Shown here piece after piece: positions 11,222 through 21,072 of a stretch of 64,000 nucleotides of DNA. A program made the translations under genes and the position numbers. The DNA is taken from the NCBI GenBank assembly GCA_014281115.1, contig JACONQ010000003.1, positions 3,968,001 to 4,032,000 of the forward strand, given 5' to 3'. Position 1 is the first letter of the stretch. Each line of letters starts with the position of its first letter. A model generated the notes under the pieces. It did not search any database. It saw nothing but the letters and a program-made list of their open reading frames with translations, and had not been told where the DNA came from. The stretch is from Laburnicola sp. R22_1. Taxonomy: Eukaryota > Ascomycota > Dothideomycetes > Pleosporales > Didymosphaeriaceae.

Positions 11222-12252
11222 CTACAAATTCCCCACCATCCCCGGCTCAATCGCCTCCAACTTCCCCACCAGCTCCTCCCACACCCGATTCTGCGCCATG
11301 CACCCCTCCCCACTCACCACGAACGCACTCGGCACCTCAACCTTACAATCACTCAAGTACTCTCCGTGCGACTCTGCGCCCGCGGCCCCCGCGTGCACCA
11401 CCGTCCTGCTCCCTACCTCGGTGCTGCGCGCAAGCAGGAATTTCATAATGGCGTATACAACGCCGCCCTCGCGGGTGAGTTCGCTGGCATGTGTCAGCGT
11501 GCTGCATTCGAGGGAGATTCCTTGCAGGTGACAAGGGCTTACGAGTGGCAGAGACCGGGGTTCACGCCGTTGATAGTGACGGGTATGGCCTGCGCGGACT
11601 TGCGATCAACCATTGCGCGCACGCACATGACGTCGAGGAGCTTAGAGACCCAGTACCTGTTCTCCATGTTTGCACCTTCCTTGTTGAGGGCAGCAAAAAT
11701 CTGGCCCGGCGGAGCGTTCGCCTCGGGGAATGCAGCCCAGTCGTGCGTTTCGGATGCGAGGATTGTGAGGTTCGGGCGCGTGGTGTATTGTGCGGCTGTT
11801 TCTTTCATCTTGGGGAGCAGCGCGAGGGCGAGCAGGAAGGTGGAGACTACGTTTGCGGTGATGGTGGATTCGTATTTTTTGAAGGTTTCCTAGGTGGAGC
11901 GGGCGACGCCGGCGTTGAGGATGGCGGTGTCGAGCCGTTTTAGGTCCGTGGTTGCGCGGGAGGCGAAGTCGAGGACGGATTGGTAGCTGGACATGTCGAG
12001 GTGCCATACTTTGATGACGTTTTTGGTGCCGGTGCTCTGTTCGATGTCTTTCTTAGCTGCTTCGCCCTTGTCGAGAGAACGCACGGCGAGGATGATGGTA
12101 GAGGCACCGAGGCGTGTCATGTGGCGGGCAGCTTCCTTTCCAAGGCCGCCGTTGGAGCCTGTTATGATGACGGTTTTGCCGGCGTTGGAGGCGGTGGGTT
12201 TGGGCGGCGTGATGCACAACTGTCTGTACACAAACTGGAGGAAGGTTGGCAT
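11222..12252 (-). pseudogene. Short-chain dehydrogenase/reductase with one in-frame nonsense codon
   Basis: This is a Rossmann-fold NAD(P)-dependent oxidoreductase of the classical SDR superfamily. The ATG is at 12250-12252, with exons 11543-12252 and 11222-11483 and a 59-bp intron. The frame would give 322 residues. Visible motifs are TGSNGGLG for the cofactor, the NAG triplet and the catalytic Y-x3-K in RYWVSK. The C-terminus has the fungal motif STEVGSRT. A TAG at 11890-11892 (codon 121) interrupts the frame just after NAGVARST. The frame continues immediately afterwards with well-conserved sequence and no splice signals around it. A TGG-to-TAG (Trp to stop) change is the simplest cause. 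The reading frame is otherwise clean, so the loss looks recent, or readthrough or a sequencing error is possible. Confidence 0.85.
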
Positions 12253-12940
12253 TGTGGCGAAGTGGGCTCTCGGAATGGTCCTGACGCAATATGGAAATCG
12301 ACTGAATATCGTTCTCCATGTTAATCAAGCCCAGCGGATTGCAATGAGTCTGATAGCCATGCCTCTGCAGTACCCAGCTCTTTATACACGTTGCATTCCC
12401 CACGATCCTGCACTGTCTCCACGGCCATCCAGCACAACGGCGTTAAGATGACGAATCATTAGGAATAATGCGTAGCGGGTGCACAGCTCCACATCCCCGG
12501 ACGTTGCATCATAGAAAAGTGAACTTTGTAGGAAGCAGTGCGGGAGTATCCAGCGTGCGCTATGCCGGTTCAGTCGAGTTGATCAGAGAATCAAAGACGG
12601 ATCCAGCGCGAGGCGGGAGAACTTTGGGGCCGTGACCAATCACAGCCACGCGCCGACAATCCTTTAGGGCCTATCTCCGTCGTCGCTCGGGTAAAGAGTG
12701 AATGGGAGGGACATAGTTGATCGTTTTTGCAAGCACACTGTCCTCCACTTGATGCGACGTAGACATCGAGATCTTGGTCCTGTGCAGAGGAATTTGCAGT
12801 TGATGTCGTCGGATATGGTAGAAATTTGAAGACTATCGTCATGGCTCGATATGACCTTCATACTCCCTTCTGCTAGCCACTCGATGTCTTCTAGTAGATA
12901 ACCTCTTCATTCTTCGGCGTGGGGGGACTTTTCTTCGGCT
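12253..12940. other. Intergenic region; no supported gene
   Basis: This is GC-balanced sequence between the 5' end of the dehydrogenase pseudogene and the 3' end of the polymerase/helicase relic. Open frames of 60-150 codons have no recognisable domain. I see no repeats or RNA genes. Confidence 0.5.
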
Positions 12941-14957
12941 TCAGGTATCCTTATTTTCCTCCGCAAGTTCCACAATCTTGCACCTGTCAAACAACCTTTT
13001 CCAAACCAACCTGCTCTCATCCAAACCCTCTGCACCAATCTCCATGCTTGTCAAGCTGTGTTGATTCCCGATAACGATGACCCCCAGCTTAGCCCTCGTC
13101 ATGACTACGTTCAACCTACGCATATCCGTCGAGAAACCCATCTTACATTCCGCGTTGCAGCGCACGGTCACGAATACCACCACATCTGCCTCACGGCCTT
13201 GGAAGCCATCCATGGAAAAGACTTCGATGCTGGGAATGGCTCTGGACAGAGCTTCTTTCTGAGAGTTGTATGGCGTTAATATTGCAATAGACGGAGTGGA
13301 TACGGTTGGGGTAGCGGCGGCGGCCGACGATCCGTGTCTCGTTCCACGGGTGGAGAAGACAATGCAGTCGACGAGGGAATCGGCAAACTCCGGCACGTCG
13401 ACGGCTTTGAACTTTTGCAAATCGCCAGGGTGAAGATACGGATTTCTCGTTACCAGCACTTCAGTGTTAATAATAGTCTCTGGCATGCCGTTCCCATCGC
13501 GTGGAACACGCACAAAGCACTCTCCTCGTTTCAGCCTGCCCATGCTTCCGCTTTTGCTGGAAGGGTCGCAGACGCCGAAAAGCAGACGAGACTGCGGAAT
13601 GAGGATTCTGCATCGTTGTTCGTCTCGCTTGTTCAGCATCTTAGTATACTATTGCTTCACCAGACTAGCAAGAGTCGGTTTGACAGACTCGACACCATCT
13701 AGTAATAGCTTCTCGGCAAGGTGGGTGTGACCAGAGTAGGACAGAAACTGGAAAGCGGCCTATAAAATTCAAGTTTAATAAGCGCATCCCTACACAATTG
13801 CGTATTTTGGATAACTCACCCGTGGATCACCATGGCTGACGTTCCTGGGAAAGTCGAGGTGTTCGTACTGCTTCCTCAGTAGTGTCTCCCGAGAAATTCC
13901 AAGCGTATGTAGAAGGACCACCACTTTGTCATTCAAGCTGGCGAACACGTAAGGCTACTTAAGTTAACCCATGATATCTCGAGAGCGTACGGAGCATATC
14001 CTTTGGAGTAATCCACCACCGCAAAGCTGTGATTAGCAGCGTCTTTGAACTTCCTTATGGAATCTCGAAATTGGACTTGTATCTGTCCTTGTAGGTTGGA
14101 TCCAATGTTAAGACACCCTTATAGCCTTGGTAACGGATCTGGTATACGGATGGCAAATAGCGTTTGTCGCGAAAAGTGATGTTTCGCCTCTGTACCAGCT
14201 GCCGCGCCAACTGAGGAGATATGAGTCCACATCCATCGGTATATATGTATTCATCGCGTTTGACGTAATCAATGTCTCCGCAGCGCTCAGGAGAAAGTGA
14301 AAGCGCCAGCTCTGCGCTAGAAAAAAAGAAAGCCGATCCTCTTTGCTTTCTTCCCAACAGATTTGAGCTTTGACAAGTCTCCCATACCCTTGACCTTGGC
14401 CGAAATTTCTTCTTTGGTCGCCGCGAAGTTGAAGCATGATCGTGAATTGAGCTGGCTATTTGAGTGTCCGAGGAACTGGTACTGGGCTCCGTTTAAAACC
14501 ATACCGGTGGTCAACAGCGTCGTCATATAATCGCCTGAATGTTATTGTACTATAAGTGCATGTCTCCCGACAGTGGCTTGGAATGGAACCTCTTACCGTT
14601 TTCCTTTCCAGTAGCGAGACGGGATGGCTCGCCTGGGGACGATGGGGGCCATGGAAGCCAAAAATCGGCGAACGATAGCAAGAGGAATTTATCCAGGATT
14701 TCTACCCGTGTTACGCGGTTCAACGGCGCATTCTCGAAGCGCAGCACAATTTCCTGCTTAGCATCAGACGAGACTACAGAGACACCTTTGACAAGTCCAG
14801 CGGCATTTGTCTGCTCGGGCGATGGAAGGTTGTGTATCTGATAAGACCAGACTGCATCGCCTGGCTCGACGGTAGCCTGCAAAGTAGCTTTGTACGATCT
14901 GAACTGGTTCATATTGAAGTAGGCAGAGAGGAAGAGAAGAGGTGAGAGTGTTGTCAA
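12941..14957 (-). pseudogene. Decayed RNA-dependent RNA polymerase fused to an SF1 helicase tail
   Basis: The parent is a eukaryotic RNAi-type RdRP, which makes double-stranded RNA for silencing. The polymerase part spans about 13340-14957 with family sequences YQFLGHSNSQL, YTDGCGLIS, RYLPSVYQIRYQGYKGVL, LLFGVCDP, VLVTRNPYLHPGDLQKFK and DCIVFSTRG. Two normal introns remain, at 14535-14596 and 13760-13819. Damage includes a frame break at an A7 run (14321-14327), another near 14083-14095, a damaged stretch near 13945-14015, and a TAG at 13649-13651 in a likely CAG codon. The polymerase stops before its catalytic DxDGD motif and continues in frame into a Upf1-like helicase C-terminus (ILTPYNSQ, DGFQGREADVV, RRLNVVMTRAK) ending at 12941. 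The N-terminal part of a full polymerase is also missing. I infer a non-functional relic. Confidence 0.85.
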
Positions 14958-15129
14958 AGATCAAAGAGCGGATTCGGTAGCAAGGCGGGGAGGTGAGGGA
15001 AAGGTCAGTTGATTGGCAGAGGCTCGCATACGCGAGGTTACACATACGCGCCACTGACGAACCGAGTCCGGGTGTACCGCTGCCTTACCTCTCGCAGTAA
15101 ACCACAAGTTGCCCAAGGTGAACCGCAAC

Positions 15130-15504
15130 ATGAGTAAAATGGCGGATGGAGGTTCCCAGAGCCGGAATGTCTACATCGTTGGTGCCCAATGCACTGGAGA
15201 GACCACCCTGGTCAACGAAATTGAAGCGGAACTCGCACTAAGCCCGTCCGCCGAAGACGGACCACGAACTTCAAGACCGGTAGTCATCCGCGAAGGCGCT
15301 CGAACGGTGCTGAAAGAGAAACAGTTCAGCCGCGAGGACATCACGACGTCTCCGACCCGAGCGCTCCTGTTACAGCACCACATTCTGGACGCACAGCTCA
15401 GCGCCGAACAAGCCGCGTCTGGAAGCGCGGATCCCACAGTGTGGTACATCTGCGATCGGTCCGGTCTGGATCCCATCACTCATGGAGGCAAAGAGACCAC
15501 CTAG
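15130..15504 (+). pseudogene. Truncated P-loop ATPase-like gene with altered Walker A
   Basis: From the ATG at 15130 (or 15139) the frame encodes an AAA/NadR-like P-loop domain. It has VYIVGAQCTGETTLVN where GxxxxGK[ST] is expected, then VVIREGARTVL, ALLLQHHILDAQ and WYICDRSGLDP. The Walker lysine is replaced by Glu (codon GAG, 15199-15201), which should abolish nucleotide binding. After DRSGLDPI the similarity ends abruptly at about 15475-15485. The remaining residues read through the antisense strand of the beta-lactamase relic. The gene is therefore the 5' half of a longer one joined at a rearrangement point. It is divergent from the polymerase relic, with about 170 bp between them. Confidence 0.75.
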
Positions 15505-16452
15505 GGGGGCCGCTTCTCCAAAATCCAAAGTCCAGATACTGCTCTGTAAGTTGTTGTATGGGATCACACCCTTCGAGGAATCGGGAGGTTCGGCCACAGT
15601 TTCTTCCAAAGCAAGCATATCACTCAGGCTTTGCAGGTTACATTTGTACGACTTTCCTGCCAATGATTCCAGGGCATACCCAAGTATCACGAATGGCGTA
15701 TTGGCGTAGAGCGGCTGCGAGTACGGTCGAAAGGCTGGCTGGCGAGTACGCAGCACTGCAAAGAACTCTTCTCGTGAGCAGCTAAACCCGTCTTCATTCA
15801 CCCTACATGGCGGTTTCTCGGATTCTTCGAGCGGAGGCAAACCATATTGGGCTGCAGCTGTGGGGGTTGTGAATGAGTCTGCTATAGGGAAAAGTATCAC
15901 TACGCAACAGTCAGTTTTACGGGGCAGAAACAAGCGTGTAGCTATTCTCACAGTTGGCCGCGATGCCGGACAATTGTCCAGGGCACCCAACGTAATTTCC
16001 TCCCAATTCACATTATCGATGGCATTGTCGCTCCACTCTTCGTGTCCCCTCAACTCCGGAATCACATCCGTAACCGGAATATCGAAATATCTGTCGCCAC
16101 CCTGGATCAGCAGCATATATACTGTGATCAGTTTCGAGATACTGCCTATACGGAACACCGAGTCTCCATTCACCTTCTTTACGCCATCTGTCTCCGACAG
16201 TACTAAGCCTTCCTGGTAATACTCATACTCGGGCTTTTTTGAGTCGGTCGAAAATATTTGCAGGGCGATCGCGCCTGTGCTATTTCCCGAGTTTAAAGCG
16301 GCCTCATAAGTTGCCGTGAGGTTCTGCAACGCGCGTTGAAAGCTTGCCGATGAAGCGAGGCTCGTGGGCGGTGGGAATACGGGTCCGTAAAGAGGGCAGA
16401 ATGCGGATGCGAGCGGAAGCAACAACAACGACGTCGAGAAGCGTCTCATCAT
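15480..16452 (-). pseudogene. Truncated beta-lactamase/transpeptidase-like protein with frameshift
   Basis: The start codon is 16450-16452 (or 16447-16449), followed by a signal peptide (MRRFSTSLLLLPLASAF). The serine-hydrolase fold of the beta-lactamase-related family is visible: FRIGSISK carries the S-x2-K catalytic motif and YAN a Y-x-N motif. The later segment PLGGLFASMSD is also typical. A 70-bp intron is at 15882-15951. Just before it, near 15975, the frame must shift by one base to read LSGIAANSDSF, so a small indel is present. The 3' portion is missing, and after ASMSD (about 15480) the sequence is antisense to the ATPase relic. Homologues are usually longer than 500 residues, so roughly the last third is lost. 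These fungal enzymes are secreted and their substrates are unknown. Confidence 0.8.
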
Positions 16453-17203
16453 GGATCTGATGTGCGATGTTGGAATGGTCAAACCCAATCTTCCATGGAC
16501 ATTTTATAATTTCAAAACTCCATATCAACGTTCGACGATACGAGCGTTTGCTCTCGCTTCCGACAGAGCGGAGGCAGAGGTGCCACCGGTAGGTTGACTA
16601 GACGAGGTCCCTTGGAATGCATGCCTCCAGGCTCCAGGGCTACAGGCACTGAGTCTCCGGGCAATTCACCATGATGAGATCCTGTCATGACCAGCTCCTA
16701 CGCTAACTGACGCACGTAATCGCGCTCTAGTGCGATCGTTACACCAGTGTCCGAGTTGGTGGGAATGCCTTGTGTCGCCTTCTTCAGCCCGACCATCGCG
16801 CTTTTTTAACAACTATGCCGCTACGGCAGATTGGATCACCGGTGCGATACCTTGCAGCCTTTCTGTGTCTGGATCAAACACCAATAATGCACGAACTGCT
16901 GTTCCAGGCGTTTTTCCGCAGGCGAGAATGGCTGCATAGCTGACGTGGCGCTGTCTGAGCTGTGCATTCAGCCCCCAACTGCGCCCCGCAGAGCCGCATT
17001 CGTTCGCTTGAAAGGTCGCAACCCGACCTCGATTCCTCTAACGAACTTTTGCCAACCCATCCTACCCTATTTTCCGTTTGTTTGGCCCCATCGACCATCC
17101 TTGTAGGGACTTTGTGTACTCTCAACCATTGGTTGCGAGTAAGGTGGCGTGGAGGTAAGAGCAGTTGAGATCCTTGCTGGGGCGATTGCGGGGTTCGTGT
17201 CAG
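16453..17203. other. Intergenic region; no supported gene
   Basis: This region holds the upstream sequence of the beta-lactamase relic and of the CorA-like gene. Small open frames of about 70-80 codons on both strands have no recognisable domain. No repeats were noticed. Confidence 0.5.
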
Positions 17204-18987
17204 ATGCCTGCTCTCGAGATGGGGGGACTACAGGGGAGTGCTGTGAACGGAGTGAAGAATAGTGCGAAACCAAGTGCCAGAATCGTCGCTCCTAATCCGG
17301 ACCTACAAGCTGGCGATGAAAAGGATGTTGGATTGTGGTTGTGTGATGAAGGTAAAGAAACAGCGCACTCACCACTAGGTGCCCCGAAAACTTCGCTTAC
17401 CCGTACTAGGACCTTATAGAGAGTATATCGCCGCACTCAGTGGCTCGAATCCTAGTCTGAAAAAACCAGATCCGAACAATGCGAAGCATCCTTTGACGGA
17501 TAACGACGCCCTGGTAGTCCTGCTCGATGCATCTTCGAAAGACAAATCTCACTTTTCGAAGACTGAGTTCCGACACCCTCTGGAGCTCGCCAAGCACTTC
17601 CAATCCACCGACGAGCATCATGACCGACGACGAATCTATATAATGGAGGGGCTGGCTAGGAAATACATATCCGTCCTGGGTGGTCATTTCTTCATGGACC
17701 CTTTCTTCTTCCAGAAGCAGGAAAGAACATGTGTCTGGAGCAATGAGTTTACGCCTGTGAGCGATGCTCTACCGCACCCGTCCTTACTCAATCCCGAAAA
17801 GAGCTTCCACTTACAGTATTGCGAACTAAGACAATTCAACAAGGCAATCGAGAATCTACCCTACTTCTGTAAGAGGACCATGCGACATGTTGGCATGACG
17901 CCTCCGAGACATACGGAAGACTCAACTACCGGTATCTTAAGAAGAAAGGTATCTTGGTGGTCTCGACAAACGGTCAATGGAGGTTGGGATGGTATGTAGC
18001 ACATAATCCGCTATCTGATACTAGCTAAGTGGATCTTCAGTCGTCATTCTATGCGATCCTCAACTCGACAAGTTAGACAAGGAGCCAAAGGAATACGATA
18101 AGCATAGCGGTACCTACAAGTACCACGTGAAGGCGGAAGACTTGAAGAATACTCCATTCCAGGATGGTTACGTCGATTTCACCCCGTCGCCGTCCAACCT
18201 CAACGCTGCGAAAAAGCCACGGCATCCACACAGCTCCATGCTGCACGACCTCGTCCACTACTTCGAGAACCACTCCGACCTCTTCTCCACAGAAGATTGG
18301 GCTCAACCCAGCACATCGTCCTTCTTCGTAAAAAAGATCGTCGCAGCACACTACCTGCAACTCGTCGACTACATCAAAGCAATGCTACCCTCACTCGAAC
18401 TGCGCTTGACCACAGCCTGGGTCAGAGAACAAGAGCAATGGAAGTCCCTCCAAACCATCTCCCGCCGGTGCGGCAACTACCGCGACGACGTTGAAGACAC
18501 GCTCCTCAGCTTGAACTACCCACTCGAAGAACTCAACAACCCCCGCCGCGTAGACTGGAAAGACTGCGAAAAAGACTTCCAATACATCTATTTCCGTCTC
18601 AAGATCCTAAAGGACCGTGCAGATACCCTGATCCAGTCCATGACGGGCCTCGCCAGCATCGCTGGCAATCGGCAAAACCTCGAAGAAGCGAAGCGCGTCA
18701 AGCGGCTTAATTTGCTCGCTCTGCTGTTTGTGCCGCTGGCGTATACGTCCAGTCTTTTCAGCATGCAGGATAATTACGCGCCTGGGAACCCGAGATTCTG
18801 GATCTATTGGGTGTGTGCAGTTAGTGTGGTCGTGCTGACAGTGATTATTACGTGGATCCTTGATGCGGCGCTGGATGAGACGGCGCAGTGGGATGTGCCG
18901 TTCCGTAGGTGGTTGAGGGGGAAGGGGGATCAGACTGTGCAGCGTCCGTTGAGTAAGCGGAGAGAGACGGGCTTGTATAATGTTTGA
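17204..18987 (+). CDS. CorA-like metal-ion transporter family membrane protein
   Basis: Three exons (17204-17351, 17410-17991, 18041-18987) join with matching phases across introns of 58 and 49 bp, giving about 558 residues. The long N-terminal part is soluble (PYREYIAALSGSN, YCELRQFNKAIENLPYFCKR). A helical region follows (LRLTTAWVREQEQWKSLQ, ILKDRADTLIQSMTGLASI). Two C-terminal membrane helices surround a short loop, LNLLALLFVPLAYTSSLF-SM-QDNYAPG and IYWVCAVSVVVLTVIITWIL. This is the CorA/ZntB topology, with S-M-Q in place of the canonical G-M-N signature, as is common in expanded fungal families. Divalent cation transport is therefore only inferred. The start codon at 17204 rests on intron phase, and upstream coding sequence cannot be excluded. 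Confidence 0.82.
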
Positions 18988-19240
18988 AGGATGCATGTTT
19001 CCACGCCATGGCCAATGCGTCGCTAAGGATAGAATCCAGACTGCATTTCATGCTTTCGCTTGACCCACTTTGCATTCTCCGATTATTCCTTCTCGCAATC
19101 GGGTTTCAGAAAGTTTCGAATTTTGAGGTCAAGTTGCAGATGCGGCTATGCTGACGGTGTTTGTTTCTAATAGTATAACGACAAGGTCCTCGGAGTTCTG
19201 GTAAAGGTACTCTGAGCAACTGGAATTCAACCAGGTTGAA
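18988..19240. other. Intergenic; nothing recognised
   Basis: This short AT/GC-mixed spacer follows the CorA-like stop codon. No coding or RNA feature is seen. Confidence 0.5.
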
Positions 19241-19471
19241 ATGCTTGCCCGTCCTGCTCACTCGTCATCGATATCCAGTTGCTATTCAGTCGGGCTGTGC
19301 ATGGGGGAGTGTATGCCACGCAACAAGTGCAAGGCTGATAATGATGTAATATGGAATATTCATCACCAAAAGGACGCTAGACGAATGAAGTCCATGCCAC
19401 ACAAAAGATGCAAGGCCGAGGAAGATGCAATATGGAAAGTTCTTCGCCAAAAGGACGCTATACGAAGTTGA
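19241..19471 (+). CDS. Small hypothetical protein with a duplicated 27-residue unit
   Basis: An ATG-initiated frame of 76 codons carries two in-frame units 81 bp apart, starting at about 19313 and 19394. Both have the pattern MP-x-K-CKA-x2-D-x-IW-x4-QKDA-x-R. Substitutions between the copies are scattered and the frame is kept. No family was recognised, and it may be a fragment of a longer repeat protein or a non-coding tandem duplication. No upstream exon or promoter was identified. Confidence 0.3.
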   Translation: MLARPAHSSSISSCYSVGLCMGECMPRNKCKADNDVIWNIHHQKDARRMKSMPHKRCKAEEDAIWKVLRQKDAIRS

Positions 19472-19740
19472 CGCATTCTATGGAGTGCGGCTGTGTCCGG
19501 CGCCTGCAACGCCAATCACGTCGTCCAACCATAATCATGTGGCGCGAAGGCGCACTTGATGGCTGACCGGTGACAGAAGGCTGAAAAGGCAGCATCAACC
19601 AGGCTGAGATAATGTCTTCTGCACTTATCACTCAATGCTGAGAGAAAAGCTGTGTCCTCCGTGTCGCGATATTTGATGTTCCGCGCACCACTTCATCCCA
19701 AACTTCGCTCCTCCTAATAGAATCGAGCAGTAAGCAACTT
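19472..19740. other. Intergenic; nothing recognised
   Basis: This spacer before the nucleoside-phosphorylase relic shows no open frame of note. Confidence 0.5.
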
Positions 19741-20728
19741 AGTTGCTTCGACTACCACGTCGCATGGATATGCCCGCTTATCGACGTCGAGCTGCTCCCG
19801 GCGCGGCTGATGCGAGACAAAGAGCATCCCACTCCGCCGTACAACACGCACTACGACGAGAACACGTACATCTGCAGTACAATTAACAGCTATGCCGTCG
19901 TGCTTACTACCTATCCACAGGGCGAGGTGGGTAATATTAATACTAGGAGGCTAATAGGATCTATGTTTAAGACATTCCCTAATATTAGGATAGCTGTCCT
20001 TGTCAGCATTAGAGGTAGAATTCCTTGTTTACCGCCGTCTAAGGATATACATAAGAATATCTACCTAGGAGATATGGTGGTTGGGTGGCCTGGCGATAGA
20101 AAGCTAGCGTATATCTACTACGATAGGGGTAGGTTGAAATCTAATAGTTAGTTCGAACTGGTTGGTACAATACAGGACCTAGAGTGGAGACTTACGCAAG
20201 CGCTGGGCATACTTACGTCAGGCTATAACCTAGGTCGAACAACGTTTGCTATCAACTTCAACAACTACACATGCACAAAAAGCTCGCTTACAAGTTCGCG
20301 CGTCTAAGCGTCAAGCACGACAAGCTCTTTAAGGCTATATACCGTCATAGTGGCGGCGATAAATCTGAGTGCACGGCATGCGACGGGACTGAGCTTGTGC
20401 AGCGACCACAACGGAGCGCAGAAGACGAGCATGAGCTTATCTTTCATATAGGGAGGATTGCGACTGGTAATGCAGTTATTCGGGACAGTCAACTGAGAGA
20501 TATTATTGGCACTCGATGTGACGGGGCGTTGTGCGTTGAGATGGAAGCCGCGGGGTCGACGTTAACAGGAGGTGCCTGGTCATTCGCGGCGTCTCGGACT
20601 ACGCAGATTCGCACAAGAATGATGTGGAAGACTTACGCGGCCGGAGATGCTGCCGCCTTTGCCAGGGAACTCCTCTGCAGAACTCAATCATGTTTACCTA
20701 AAAGGAAAACTGTGTCTAAAGGTTAGTG
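19741..20728 (+). pseudogene. Nucleoside phosphorylase-like N-terminal domain of a fungal NLR-type gene, decayed
   Basis: The sequence matches the PNP_UDP-type domain often found at the N-terminus of fungal NLR (NB-ARC or NACHT with ankyrin/TPR repeats) proteins. Family landmarks in order are DYHVAWICPL, HPTPPYNTHYDENTYIC, NIRIAVLVSI, LGDMVVGWPG, ELVQRPQRS, ELIFHIGRIATGNAV and GALCVEMEAAG, followed by LVIRG-x-SDYADSHKND in another frame. Several stops occur, for example just after 20147, and the frame changes at least three times, near 20260, 20560 and 20625. Many changes are toward A/T, notably at 19930-20150, suggesting past mild RIP. The frame stops near AFARELLC, where an NB-ARC or NACHT region would follow in full-length relatives, and nothing of that remains. 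Confidence 0.82.
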
Positions 20729-21072
20729 ATAGATTACTTTGCAATGGGCTACGGTTTACGTAGAGCTTAGCAATAAATCAATGACCCTTACATAGGCTAA
20801 CTTCTTCAGGATCAATTTCATCAGAGAGTAGTAAAGGCAGGGATGGACCCAACGACATGCCGGCGAAGATTAGGCCCCATTACCAACCCCCTAAATGACC
20901 TTACATGGCTAGCTGTAAATTTATCGAAAGGTTCACTCGCCACGTAGGGAGATGGAGGGCTTATGGGTGAACCCTATTGTTCCTGTAGTATGGAGACTAT
21001 GTTCATTATCGAGATGGTCTACTCCTGATCCAGAACCAAGGCAGCCCTTGATCATTATGCGATCGGACCATG
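20729..21072. other. Intergenic; nothing recognised
   Basis: This 344-bp spacer lies between the phosphorylase-domain relic and the 3' end of the rhodanese gene. No coding frame, RNA gene or repeat was recognised. Confidence 0.5.

Noticed and set aside
14319..14393. A 75-bp intron from GTATGG to TTTTTTTCTAG in the RdRP relic
   Set aside because: It would remove conserved polymerase sequence (GDLSKLK, KKAKRIG), so a frame break is the better reading.
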